Shown: one piece after another, positions 15,866 through 23,869 of the stretch
Layout of the letters: every line of letters starts with the position of its first letter
Numbering within the stretch: position 1 is the first letter of the stretch
Assembly: GCA_002792115.1 (NCBI GenBank)
Contig: PFNQ01000053.1
Span: forward strand, 1 to 38,193
Source: Candidatus Woesearchaeota archaeon CG_4_10_14_0_2_um_filter_33_13
GTDB lineage: Archaea > Nanobdellota > Nanobdellia > Woesearchaeales > GW2011-AR9
Direction: 5' to 3'
Length of the DNA stretch: 38,193 bases
Notes under the pieces: model-generated
Told to the model about the DNA's origin: nothing
Seen by the model: the letters and a program-made list of their open reading frames with translations, nothing else
Database searches by the model: none
Made by a program: the position numbers and the translations under genes

Positions 15866-16462
15866 CTACTTTAGGTTTACTCGAGAAAAATCATTAAGAA
15901 TCATCCCCAACCCCCTAGTTCCACGATGTAATCTAGACATAACTGTACCCAGTGGCCATCCGGTTTCATCAACAATTTCTTGATAACTCATTCCGTAAAA
16001 AAATCTTAGCTCAACTGCTAATCTTTGATGGGGATTTTTTATTCTTCTAGCAATTTCCTCTTTTTTCTTTTGATATGCGTCTAAAACAACAATATTATCT
16101 TCTGGATTTGAACTATTCCAAGAGGTAGAAGGACTTTTCATTACGTTAGAATCAACAATTGTACTAAGTTCGTTTGGGTCACCATAACGAAAGTGTTCAC
16201 GATCTTTTCTTCGCCAATGATTAATAGCTACGTTCCGAGTAATGTTATAAATCCAAGCCTTTGCATTAGTACCGGGAGTATATTGATGTGGATGACTCAA
16301 TGCTTGGGCAAAAGACTGAGCCACAACATCTTCTGCTGCATCGCGATCATGAGTATATCCTGATGCAAACCTAACTAAGGTGTTATATTCTTTAACAAAC
16401 ACTTGCTCAATTTCTACAAAAAATTCACACTTTTCTTCAATTGATTGCTCCCGTAACGCCAT
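15866..16462 (-). CDS. Bacterial-type ECF sigma-70 family protein
   Basis: This 198-residue protein has both domains of a group 4 (ECF) sigma factor. Sigma region 2 spans about residues 22-90, with DRDAAEDVVAQSFAQAL and ITRNVAINHWRR, the core-binding and -10 recognition segments. Sigma region 4 spans about residues 138-188, with ELRFFYGMSYQEIVDETGWP and LGTVMSRLHRGTRGL, a helix-turn-helix for the -35 element. A Ser/Asn-rich linker joins them. Archaeal transcription normally uses TBP and TFB, not sigma factors, so its presence beside archaeal genes is striking. Its own promoter is archaeal: a TATA box at 16483-16491 lies 24 bp before the ATG. No anti-sigma gene is adjacent. Whether it binds RNA polymerase or is a plain DNA-binding regulator is unknown. 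Confidence 0.9.
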   Translation of the reverse strand: MALREQSIEEKCEFFVEIEQVFVKEYNTLVRFASGYTHDRDAAEDVVAQSFAQALSHPHQYTPGTNAKAWIYNITRNVAINHWRRKDREHFRYGDPNELSTIVDSNVMKSPSTSWNSSNPEDNIVVLDAYQKKKEEIARRIKNPHQRLAVELRFFYGMSYQEIVDETGWPLGTVMSRLHRGTRGLGMILNDFSRVNLK

Positions 16463-16482
16463 AAGTACTACTAGATAGTGGT

Positions 16483-16491
16483 TTTTATAAA
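16483..16491 (-). promoter_or_regulatory. TATA box for the sigma-factor gene
   Basis: TTTATAAAA on the minus strand is centred about 24-25 bp upstream of the ATG at 16462, predicting a leaderless mRNA transcribed by the TBP/TFB system. Confidence 0.55.
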
Positions 16492-16548
16492 CATTTTGTA
16501 AGAAATAAACAAAACCAGAACAATATTAAACCAAAACAAAATATAAAA

Positions 16549-16905
16549 TTAAGGTAATTTGCAACCAGTTTTTTCTGCTAATGAAGAAAATGATTTTAAC
16601 CCGGTTGTCACAGTGCCATCGGCAAATTTCCAAGTAGGTAAGTATTGAATCCCTTCTTCTTCACACTTCTGTTGATCAGTAGTACATTCGGTGTAATCTA
16701 TTAACTTAAAAGATTCACCAAATAATTCTTTTTGATCAGTACAATGAGGACACCACGAAGCACCATACATCTCTGCTCCGTTTTCAGTTAAACAACTAGC
16801 AAAAGAATCTAAATTAAAATCTGTAAGTACATTCTGTCCACATCCTGCAATGAATAATACTACGATTATTCCACCCACATAAAAAATCATATCTCTTTTT
16901 TTCAT
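16549..16905 (-). CDS. Thioredoxin-like lipoprotein (WCPHC active site)
   Basis: The 118-residue product starts with a basic n-region and a hydrophobic segment ending in the lipobox FIAGC (Cys22), so it should be lipid-anchored outside the cell membrane. The rest is a small thioredoxin fold with active site WCPHC (Cys52, Cys55) and the cis-proline segment YLPTW. This form resembles the thioredoxin-like domain often found with VKOR-type proteins. It starts 10 bp after thioredoxin reductase, and its GAGG ribosome-binding site overlaps the end of that gene, so the two are co-transcribed. They probably do not touch each other, since the reductase is cytoplasmic and the lipoprotein external. Lgt, which would modify Cys22, is encoded at 24257. 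Confidence 0.85.
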   Translation of the reverse strand: MKKRDMIFYVGGIIVVLFIAGCGQNVLTDFNLDSFASCLTENGAEMYGASWCPHCTDQKELFGESFKLIDYTECTTDQQKCEEEGIQYLPTWKFADGTVTTGLKSFSSLAEKTGCKLP

Positions 16906-16915
16906 TTTAATTTCC

Positions 16916-17845
16916 TCAATGCCAATCAGTACTTGTTTTATTTCCTGTTAAATAAGAGTATGCACTTAAAGCGGCTTTCGCTCCTTCACCAGCAGCAATT
17001 ATTGCCTGTTTGTAAGGCATGCTAGTCATATCACCAGCAGCAAAAACCCCTGGAACAGAAGTTCTACAAATAGCATCAGTAACAACCTCATTATATTCAT
17101 TAATCTTAACTAGATTTTTAACCATAGAACTATCAACTATGTAACCAATCTCTAAAAATAACCCATCAATTGGTAGTTCTTTCTTTTCTTTTGTAAGAAC
17201 ATTCTCAATGATTGTTCCAGTAACAAATTTGTCCGCAATGATTTTAACCGGAATACTATCAAGAATTAATTCAACCTTTGGGTTTACTTTAACTTTATCT
17301 ATAGTAATCTCATCGGCCCTAAACTCTTTTCTTCTGTGTACTAGATATACCTTTTTTGCATACGCTGATAATTCTTCAGCAGCATCTAAAGCAGAATTCC
17401 CTCCTCCAACAATTGCAACAATTTTGTCTTTGTACAAAGGACCGTCACAAGTTGCACAAGTGGAAACTCCTCTACCAAATAAAGCTTCCTCATTGTCTAA
17501 ACCCAGGGTCCTAGCTACTTTTCCATAAGTTAAGATTATCGTTTTTGCAACATAATTTTCACCATTAGCGACTAAAACATTAAAAAGATTATTCTCTTTC
17601 TTTATTTCTTTTACCTTCCCAAAAGAGAACTCTGCACCAAAAGATTCTGCCTGTTGTCTAAACTTGTCCATTAATTCCACACCAGATTGGGGTAAGGCCC
17701 CAGGATAATTTTCAATGTGTGCAGTTAAGTTTCCTTGTCCACCAACATCCACTGAAATTAACAAAGTTTTTAATTTCTTTCTGCAAGTATAAATTGCTGC
17801 AGATAACCCAGCAGGGCCGGCTCCAATAATGATTGTGTCATACAT
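16916..17845 (-). CDS. trxB: Thioredoxin reductase (FAD/NAD(P)H-dependent)
   Basis: This 309-residue flavoprotein has the low-molecular-weight thioredoxin reductase layout: an N-terminal FAD site GAGPAGLSAA, the redox pair CATC (Cys130, Cys133) in GVSTCATCDG, an NAD(P)H-binding GGGNSALDAA with HRRKEFR (the two-Arg pattern that usually favours NADPH), and a final FAD motif VFAAGDMTSMPYKQ. It would reduce a cytoplasmic thioredoxin or glutaredoxin-like protein. The length is normal. A ribosome-binding site (AAGGTAGG) precedes the ATG. It forms a two-gene operon with the thioredoxin-like lipoprotein downstream. Confidence 0.95.
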   Translation of the reverse strand: MYDTIIIGAGPAGLSAAIYTCRKKLKTLLISVDVGGQGNLTAHIENYPGALPQSGVELMDKFRQQAESFGAEFSFGKVKEIKKENNLFNVLVANGENYVAKTIILTYGKVARTLGLDNEEALFGRGVSTCATCDGPLYKDKIVAIVGGGNSALDAAEELSAYAKKVYLVHRRKEFRADEITIDKVKVNPKVELILDSIPVKIIADKFVTGTIIENVLTKEKKELPIDGLFLEIGYIVDSSMVKNLVKINEYNEVVTDAICRTSVPGVFAAGDMTSMPYKQAIIAAGEGAKAALSAYSYLTGNKTSTDWH

Positions 17846-17952
17846 AACCTACCTTTGATTAAGTTGGTTTAAAAAAGTTACTAAAAAAAGCAAAGAAAGT
17901 TCTTTTGTTTGCACTTATCTTAATTCATTCAACACTCCTTGATAATGCTTCG

Positions 17953-17985
17953 CCGCTTCTGCTTGTTGCTTGATTGCAGAAGCGG
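17953..17985. repeat. GC-rich inverted repeat in the trxB upstream region
   Basis: CCGCTTCTGC (17953-17962) and GCAGAAGCGG (17976-17985) are perfect 10-bp complements separated by 13 bases. The patch and the following GCCGCC are far richer in GC than the surrounding intergenic DNA (17846-18135), which otherwise holds only promoters. No T run follows on either strand. It may be a small RNA hairpin, an operator for the divergent genes, or a remnant of a mobile repeat. Confidence 0.5.
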
Positions 17986-18105
17986 TGCCGCCGGGAAACA
18001 TTTAAGCCACCTGAAATAAATAATAACAATATCTCTCAAAAACAATTTGTATCTTGTGAAGGTTATTTTAACACAATAACAATTAAGGAATGTCATCAAA
18101 GAAAA

Positions 18106-18115
18106 CTATATAAAC
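18106..18115 (+). promoter_or_regulatory. TATA box for the gene at 18136
   Basis: CTATATAAAC is centred 25-26 bp before the ATG at 18136, giving a leaderless transcript. Confidence 0.55.
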
Positions 18116-18135
18116 CTTAAATCACTTTTATAAAT

Positions 18136-18531
18136 ATGGTGTTTCCTTGGTCAACTAAAAAAGATTCTTATTTGCAAGTTAAAGCAGACGTACAAATATT
18201 AGATAAATACATCAGAACGGTTTTTATCAATATGGGGAAAATTCCGAGTAAGGGTTATGACTACTCTTTATTGTATCATGACCCCAATAAAGTTAAACCT
18301 GCCTTTGAAGCAATTGTGGATCATTTAGAAAAATGGAAAGAGCTCTTCAGTGCGTTAGAGTTTCCAACAAGAGGATTTAACAAAAGTATTTTCCTAAGGA
18401 ACATCGCTGCAATTATTTCTTTATGTGAGGTTGTTGTTGCAAAACCAGACCATTTTTTTCCAACAAGCAAAGACCTTAAAACTGCTGCAGATAACTATTT
18501 AGAATATAGTAAAAAACTATTTTTACTATAA
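18136..18531 (+). CDS. Small protein of unknown function
   Basis: The 131-residue product is predicted to be soluble and largely helical, with no signal peptide, membrane helix or recognised motif. It contains amphipathic stretches such as VKPAFEAIVDHLEKWKELF and a hydrophobic segment around IAAIISLCEVVVA that may be a buried helix. The gene is supported by its well-placed TATA box, a clean ATG and a codon use like that of its neighbours. It precedes the nucleotidyltransferase-HEPN gene by 62 bp on the same strand. I do not know its function. Confidence 0.65.
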   Translation: MVFPWSTKKDSYLQVKADVQILDKYIRTVFINMGKIPSKGYDYSLLYHDPNKVKPAFEAIVDHLEKWKELFSALEFPTRGFNKSIFLRNIAAIISLCEVVVAKPDHFFPTSKDLKTAADNYLEYSKKLFLL

Positions 18532-18593
18532 GTACTTCTTCAGAATAGTGAAAAAAGCTTAATAAAGCCCAAGCTATACACTAATCAAATACT

Positions 18594-19403
18594 ATGGAAT
18601 TCAAAATCCAAAAAAAAGAAAACGAGAATATTCATCGCTATCCAACTGAGGACTTAAAAGTTGCTCAAAAATTCGCTACTTTGCTTAAAAAGGAGCTAGG
18701 CGATTTCATGTTAGCAGCAGTTTTGTTTGGTTCTACTGTTAGAAGAGAAGCTACGGTTAAAAGTGATATTGATGTATTAATTATTAGTGATGATGCCACA
18801 TTCCAAATTAATGATGCCTTAGTAGAAAGTTATCGAATTATTGTAGAAAACCTCATCAGTACTGTGTCTGGAAAATTACACATTACTTCTATGACTTATA
18901 CTTCTTTCTGGGAGTATGCTAAAGCTGGAGATCCTGTAGCAGTCAATATTCTACGAGATGGAGTTGCTTTGTTTGACGTTGGTTTCTTTGAACCATTACA
19001 GATGTTATTAAAACAAGGAAGAATCAGACCATCTGAAGAGAGTGTTTGGAGATATTTTGGTCGAGCACCAAGAACTCTAATCAATTCTAAATGGCATTTG
19101 TTGCAAGCAACTTTAGATTTATATTGGGCTGTGATTGACTCAGCTCACGCTGCTTTAATGCGTAAAAATGAGATTCCGCCCACTCCCGAACATGTTTCTG
19201 ATATTTTAAATAGAGTTTTAGTCAAACATAAGTTATTAGAAAAAAAATATGTTGATACAATGGAAAAGTTTTATCGTCTTAGTAAAGCAATCACTCACCG
19301 AGAGATCAAAGAGATTAAGGGAGCAGAATTTGAAAAACTTTACCAAGAAGCAGAAGCCTTCGTACGAAGAATGAAGATTATTGTTGAAAAAGGCAAATTT
19401 TAA
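18594..19403 (+). CDS. Minimal nucleotidyltransferase fused to a HEPN-like domain
   Basis: The 269-residue protein begins with a DNA-polymerase-beta-type minimal nucleotidyltransferase: VLFGSTVRREA (Gly46, Ser47) and SDIDVLII with catalytic Asp58 and Asp60. The third acidic residue expected on a later strand is not clear (LHITSMTY). The helical second half (about residues 150-265) resembles HEPN domains and contains R227-x6-H234 in YRLSKAITH, matching the RNase motif Rx4-6H. In many prokaryotes MNT and HEPN are separate proteins of a toxin-antitoxin pair in which MNT modifies and silences HEPN; here both are in one chain, as in some archaeal proteins. Alternatives are an RNA- or protein-modifying enzyme. 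No partner toxin gene is adjacent. Confidence 0.8.
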   Translation: MEFKIQKKENENIHRYPTEDLKVAQKFATLLKKELGDFMLAAVLFGSTVRREATVKSDIDVLIISDDATFQINDALVESYRIIVENLISTVSGKLHITSMTYTSFWEYAKAGDPVAVNILRDGVALFDVGFFEPLQMLLKQGRIRPSEESVWRYFGRAPRTLINSKWHLLQATLDLYWAVIDSAHAALMRKNEIPPTPEHVSDILNRVLVKHKLLEKKYVDTMEKFYRLSKAITHREIKEIKGAEFEKLYQEAEAFVRRMKIIVEKGKF

Positions 19404-19441
19404 GGTAAGTTATATATATCTTTTAAAAATTATTTTTCCTT

Positions 19442-20986
19442 ATGCCTTATCGTAGAATGACCAAACAATTGGAGCATTTTCCAATAGACACTGTTAAAGA
19501 TTTAACTAAATCTTTTAATAAAGCGTTCCATTCAAAAATTTTTACATTAATTGCTTCTTCTGAAAGTGAAATTTATGCATTCTCTCAAAGATTTCCTCAA
19601 CATTATCAGGCTTGCTTTTCCTTTGTTAAGAAAGACGAAGGACAATGGTATATGGCCACTAATAAAATCGAAGAATTAAGAAGCTGGGTTTTAGAACAAT
19701 GCAAAAATAATCCACAAGTAATACTAGATTTGTATAAAATATGGCAAAATGATTGGGAGAAGTATCTTCAACTAGCTGAAGAAATAAAAACCCTTAATTT
19801 ATCCACATTAAATCAAGATCAATTTTATTTATTATTTGAAAAGTTCTTCAAACAATATGTGCTTGTCGGATCTATCGCTTATATTACGGACTGTTTCATG
19901 TCTACAGGGACTGAAGATTGGCTGGAAGAGCTGATTGCTAAAGAATTAACTCAATTAAATCTAAAAGAAAAAGAAAAGATTAGTAAGATCAGAACCTTAA
20001 CTTCTCCTGTACATTTATCCTTCACTTTAGAAGCAGAATATCAATTACTTAAAGCTGCTGCCGCAATTGTAAAAGAATTTGGGCAGGCCACCCTTTCATT
20101 TGATAAGATTAAGAAAACAAAATACTATCAAAAATTAAAAGAGATAGAACAAAACTTCCATTGGATTCAAAATAATTATTACAATGTGCATTATGTCTCT
20201 GCAAAAGAGTTTTATCAAAATATTATCCAAATTATTCAAGAACATAAAGAAATTCAATTTGTTCTAAAAGAAAAAGAGAATCATTTAAAAGATATTAAAG
20301 AGAAACGTGAAGAACTGATCTCTTCCTTAAGTTTATCTAAATATCTCAAAAATGTGCTTATGATTGCCCGCCTTTTTGCTAAGTGGAAAGACATCCGTAA
20401 AAGTGGGGTTTATATTGGAATGTATTATTTTGATTTGTTCTTAGAAGAAGTTTCTAAAAGAACAAAATATACCAAAGAAGAACTTACATTTTCTGTCTTT
20501 AATGAAATAAACAAAATACTTTCTGGTAAGGACTTGCATAAAGAATTATTAAAACGAAAAGAACAATGTTTTTTTGCCGTAACAACGGAAGGGTATTTTA
20601 TTTGCGGAGGAAAAGATGCCAACAAATATTTTACTTTTAATAAATCTGAGGATAAGCTTAACGTTACTGAATTGAGAGGCGTTGTAGCAGCAACAGGTTA
20701 CGCTAGAGGTCGAGTGCATATTATCAGAAAAACAGAAGAAATGAAAACCTTCCAAACAGGAGAAATTTTAGTAGCAAACCAAACAACTCCTGAATTTGTT
20801 CCTATAATGAAAAAAGCTGCAGCCATAATTACAGAACAAGGTGGAATTACCTCCCATGCAGCAATAGTAGCTAGAGAATTAAAGAAACCTTGTATTATTG
20901 GAACAAGAATTGCCACTTCTGCTTTAATGAATGGAGAAATCGTAGAAGTTGATGCCAACAATGGAATTATCAGAAAGTTAAGATAA
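19442..20986 (+). CDS. PEP-utilising-enzyme mobile (phosphohistidine) domain protein lacking an ATP-grasp domain
   Basis: The last part of this 514-residue protein (about residues 405-514) is the swivelling phosphohistidine domain of PEP synthase, PPDK and PTS enzyme I: LVANQTTPEFVPIM, then EQGGITSHAAIVARELKKP with the phospho-accepting His472, then CIIGT. The first 400 residues are helical, with many Lys/Glu heptad-like stretches, and I see neither an ATP-grasp nucleotide domain nor a PEP-binding TIM barrel. So it cannot be a complete PEP synthase. The N-terminal part resembles uncharacterised archaeal proteins with the same C-terminal domain. It may transfer a phosphate between unknown donor and acceptor sites. 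It stands between the MNT-HEPN gene and GluRS on the same strand. Confidence 0.8.
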   Translation: MPYRRMTKQLEHFPIDTVKDLTKSFNKAFHSKIFTLIASSESEIYAFSQRFPQHYQACFSFVKKDEGQWYMATNKIEELRSWVLEQCKNNPQVILDLYKIWQNDWEKYLQLAEEIKTLNLSTLNQDQFYLLFEKFFKQYVLVGSIAYITDCFMSTGTEDWLEELIAKELTQLNLKEKEKISKIRTLTSPVHLSFTLEAEYQLLKAAAAIVKEFGQATLSFDKIKKTKYYQKLKEIEQNFHWIQNNYYNVHYVSAKEFYQNIIQIIQEHKEIQFVLKEKENHLKDIKEKREELISSLSLSKYLKNVLMIARLFAKWKDIRKSGVYIGMYYFDLFLEEVSKRTKYTKEELTFSVFNEINKILSGKDLHKELLKRKEQCFFAVTTEGYFICGGKDANKYFTFNKSEDKLNVTELRGVVAATGYARGRVHIIRKTEEMKTFQTGEILVANQTTPEFVPIMKKAAAIITEQGGITSHAAIVARELKKPCIIGTRIATSALMNGEIVEVDANNGIIRKLR

Positions 20987-21040
20987 ATAACAGACCAATA
21001 ATCAAAATCTTTAATAATAACTCCTTCTTTCTAAGCTTTA

Positions 21041-22750
21041 ATGAAAGAATCAAGTACAGGGGAAACAATTTTGAGGCACACCTTAAAAAATGCTTACGAT
21101 TTTAATGGTTCCATTAATCCAAAAGTTGTAATGGGATTAACACTAAGGGATCATCCAGAACTTAAATCAGATGTTCCAAAATTGATGAAAGAAATTGAAA
21201 TAATTGCTAAAGATGTAACAAAACTAAGTAAAGAAGAAATTAAAACAAGATTACAAAAACTTGCTCCAGAACTTTTAATAGAAAAAAAAGAAGAAGTTAA
21301 AGGACCATTAAAACCCTTACCAAATGCGGAAAATGGCAAGGTAATAGTAAGGATCGCTCCTTCCCCATCAGGGCCATTACATATCGGACATGCGTATGGT
21401 GCCTCTTTAAATTATGAATATGCAAAGATGTACAATGGTAAGTTCATTTTAAGAATTGAAGACACCAACCCAGAAAACATTTACGATCCGGCTTATGAAT
21501 TAATTCCGGAAGATGCTCAGTGGTTAACTGATAACAAATTAAATCAAACGATTATTCAGTCAGAAAGATTAGGTAAGTATTATGATTATGCTGAAAAATT
21601 AGTAACAATGGGTAAGGCCTACGTTTGTACCTGTGATGCTGATGAATTCAGAGAGAAAAAAGCTAGGGGAGAAGCTTGCTCCTGCCGTTCTTTAGAAACT
21701 AAAGAACAACAATTGCGCTACGCTAAGATGTTTAACGAATATGCTGAAGGAGAAGCAGTTTTAAGGATAAAAACAGATATTAAAGATAAGAATCCGGCCA
21801 TGCGAGATTTTTCAATTATGCGAATTAATGAACATCTTCATCCAAAAACCGGCAAAGAACAAAAGGTTTGGCCGTTGATGGTTTTTTCTGTAGCAGTTGA
21901 TGACCATGATTTAGGCATAACTCATGTTCTTAATGGTAAGGACCACCATGACAATGGCATTAAAGAAAAAATGATTATGGAATACCTTAGATGGAAAACT
22001 CCAGAATATAAACATTGGGGCAGAATCAACTTTGAAGGTTTTAAGTTATCCACAACAAAAACTAAATTGGCTATAGAACAAAAAGAATACTCCGGCTGGG
22101 ATGACATCAGATTAATGACTTTGATGGCCTTACGTAGAAGGGGGTATCAGGCCGGTGCTTTTCGAAGATATGCTTTGGAGATTGGTCTAAGTTTAAATGA
22201 TAAAACTGTTAGCAGAGAAGAATTTTGGAAAAATATTAATTCTTTTAATAAAGAAATTATTGAATCAAAGTCCAACAGATATTTCTTTATAGACAATCCA
22301 GTAGAAGCCAATATCCTTAACGCCCCCCCAGAAAAAGTTCTTCTTGACCTGCATCCAGACTTCCCACAAAGAGGAAAAAGAGAATTGTTAGTTAAAGGTC
22401 TAGTTTTAATTGCACAATCAGACCTATCTCGGTTAGGAGAGGGAGCAGTACATCGACTTATGGATTATTGTAATTTTGAGATCAAAGATGGTAAATGGAA
22501 ATTTGTTTCTGAATCATTAGATGATTATAAACATGCTAAAATTAAAGGTTCAATTGTCCATTGGTTACCTGCAGAGAACAAGTTAAAAGTTGAAGTTCTG
22601 CAAGAAAACAACACTATTGTTTCTGGAATTGGAGAAGAAGCAATGAAAGAGTTAAAGGTTGGAGATCTTGTACAATTAGAAAGAAGATATTTTGCGCGTC
22701 TAGACAAAAAAGAAAATGATAAACTGACCTTTTGGTACTTACATAAGTAA
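21041..22750 (+). CDS. gltX: Glutamyl-tRNA synthetase, archaeal type
   Basis: The 569-residue enzyme charges tRNA-Glu (and possibly tRNA-Gln, if the cell uses the amidotransferase route). It shows the archaeal/eukaryotic GluRS layout: a 100-residue N-terminal extension, the class I signature APSPSGPLHIGHAYG with a literal HIGH, FILRIEDTNP, a Cys cluster (CTCDADEF and CSCR) typical of a zinc-binding acceptor domain, a KMSKS-like loop FKLSTTKTK, and an all-beta anticodon-binding C terminus. Length and domains match the archaeal family, not the bacterial one, which makes it a good marker that the contig is archaeal. A short AT-rich gap precedes it. Confidence 0.96.
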   Translation: MKESSTGETILRHTLKNAYDFNGSINPKVVMGLTLRDHPELKSDVPKLMKEIEIIAKDVTKLSKEEIKTRLQKLAPELLIEKKEEVKGPLKPLPNAENGKVIVRIAPSPSGPLHIGHAYGASLNYEYAKMYNGKFILRIEDTNPENIYDPAYELIPEDAQWLTDNKLNQTIIQSERLGKYYDYAEKLVTMGKAYVCTCDADEFREKKARGEACSCRSLETKEQQLRYAKMFNEYAEGEAVLRIKTDIKDKNPAMRDFSIMRINEHLHPKTGKEQKVWPLMVFSVAVDDHDLGITHVLNGKDHHDNGIKEKMIMEYLRWKTPEYKHWGRINFEGFKLSTTKTKLAIEQKEYSGWDDIRLMTLMALRRRGYQAGAFRRYALEIGLSLNDKTVSREEFWKNINSFNKEIIESKSNRYFFIDNPVEANILNAPPEKVLLDLHPDFPQRGKRELLVKGLVLIAQSDLSRLGEGAVHRLMDYCNFEIKDGKWKFVSESLDDYKHAKIKGSIVHWLPAENKLKVEVLQENNTIVSGIGEEAMKELKVGDLVQLERRYFARLDKKENDKLTFWYLHK

Positions 22751-22795
22751 AGTAATAATTCGAATTAAATTATAAATAATTGGGGTGGAAAAAAG

Positions 22796-23275
22796 ATGGC
22801 AAAGATAAGTAGGGATACTCCCTTAGCAGAATTAACTTTAAGAAGATACGAAAAACCTACGATGGGTGATCGTGATTTAGTTAGAAAGTTCTGTTTGTCC
22901 GTAGGTTTATTACAACCAGGGGATTCAAGAGATGTTGTTGTTGATGTTCTTCATGTTTTGATGAAGGCCCGACAAATAAAAGAAGAATTGCATTCTGAAG
23001 AAGTTAAGAATAAAGTTATGGAAACTAGAAAAGAAACTGGTTTACCGATGTTAGGTATCGCTTCATCTAACATTAGAAGACAATTAAAAAGATTAAAAGA
23101 CTTGCATTTAATTGAAACTAACGCCAACTTGTATAGAATCACAGAATGGGGTCAGCTTTCTGAAATATTTGAAGAGAAAGTAGAAGGATTTTTGTTAAAA
23201 ACCGTAATGAGTAGAGTTAAAGAATATTTGAAAAGGATGGACGACGAGTTCAAACATGAAAAAGATGGGAATTGA
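22796..23275 (+). CDS. Putative winged-helix DNA-binding protein, family not recognised
   Basis: The 159-residue protein is basic and helical. Residues about 55-125 look like a winged helix: a helix VVVDVLHVLMKAR, a recognition-type helix SSNIRRQLKRLKDLHLIE and a short wing NLYRITEWG. The C terminus is a charged helix. A GGGGTGGA ribosome-binding site lies just before the ATG. It is the first gene of a tight group; the next gene overlaps it by 20 bp. I considered ribosomal protein eS19, which also ends in a winged helix, but the conserved eS19 WWY and YGGRKNRG segments are missing. A local regulator or RNA-binding protein is the most likely role. Confidence 0.7.
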   Translation: MAKISRDTPLAELTLRRYEKPTMGDRDLVRKFCLSVGLLQPGDSRDVVVDVLHVLMKARQIKEELHSEEVKNKVMETRKETGLPMLGIASSNIRRQLKRLKDLHLIETNANLYRITEWGQLSEIFEEKVEGFLLKTVMSRVKEYLKRMDDEFKHEKDGN

Positions 23276-23612
23276 GATTGAGTTTAATCCAGATTTAGCA
23301 TTGCGAAGTTTCCAACAGTTTAAAGAAGGCCAAAGAAAACAAGAAGAATGCCTTCCAGATAAGTTAGTTGCTGGAACTATTTATGAATTTCTTAAAAAAG
23401 GTCAAAGAAATTATTGGTATCATGGAGAAGTAGCGTTATTAGAAACAAAAGGCAATCAACAATTATCAAGACCATTGGCTAGCATAAAAATCTTAGAAGC
23501 GACCCATTTCTTAAAAAGTGGAAATGTTTGGACAAAGGGAAAGTATCAAGTTATTGATGTATTTGATATTAGTAATAAAAAGATTAATTTTGAATGGATG
23601 GTTAGAGTATAA
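23256..23612 (+). CDS. Protein of unknown function, coupled to the winged-helix gene
   Basis: The 118-residue product shows mixed alpha/beta character with no signal peptide or membrane helix. The start at 23256 overlaps the upstream gene by 20 bp; a second ATG at 23265 is equally possible, since neither has a clear ribosome-binding site and translation is probably coupled. Segments such as RNYWYHGEVALLET and GKYQVIDVFDI look like beta strands, with ILEATHFL between them; they recall small barrel domains like the downstream DUF1653 gene, but I cannot name a family. Confidence 0.65.
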   Translation: MKKMGIEIEFNPDLALRSFQQFKEGQRKQEECLPDKLVAGTIYEFLKKGQRNYWYHGEVALLETKGNQQLSRPLASIKILEATHFLKSGNVWTKGKYQVIDVFDISNKKINFEWMVRV

Positions 23613-23621
23613 AACGATAAG

Positions 23622-23828
23622 ATGACAGAAATAAAACCAGGCAAATATAAACATTTTAAAGGCGCAGTTTATGAAGTTTTGGGGATAGCTAAACATTCAG
23701 AAACTTTAGATGAACTTGTTCTTTATCAACATGATGGACAATATTGGGTTCGCCCAGTAGCAATGTTTCTTGAAACAATAGAAAGAAGCGGTAGAATTAT
23801 GCCAAGATTTGAGTTCATCGGCGAATAA
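23622..23828 (+). CDS. DUF1653 domain protein
   Basis: The 68-residue protein matches the DUF1653 pattern throughout: GKYKHFKGAVYEVLGIAKHSET, LVLYQHDGQYWVRPVAMF, and a final PRFEFIG. The family is a small beta-rich domain of unknown function, common in bacteria and usually found as a stand-alone protein of this size. It follows the preceding gene by 9 bp and is the third gene of the group starting at 22796. Its presence in an archaeal operon suggests lateral transfer from bacteria. Confidence 0.88.
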   Translation: MTEIKPGKYKHFKGAVYEVLGIAKHSETLDELVLYQHDGQYWVRPVAMFLETIERSGRIMPRFEFIGE

Positions 23829-23869
23829 AAATAAAATTTGCGAGATAATAAAAAGAGAAAATAAAATAA

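Noticed and set aside
15866-16462. The whole contig being bacterial because of the sigma factor
   Set aside because: ABCE1, archaeal GluRS, the intron-bearing tRNA, TrmB and TATA promoters on both sides, including the sigma gene's own, all point to archaea.
17953-17985. Intrinsic terminator for trxB or the gene at 18136
   Set aside because: It lies upstream of both genes and no T run follows on either strand.
22796-23275. Ribosomal protein eS19
   Set aside because: A winged helix is present, but the conserved eS19 segments with WWY and YGGRKNRG are absent.
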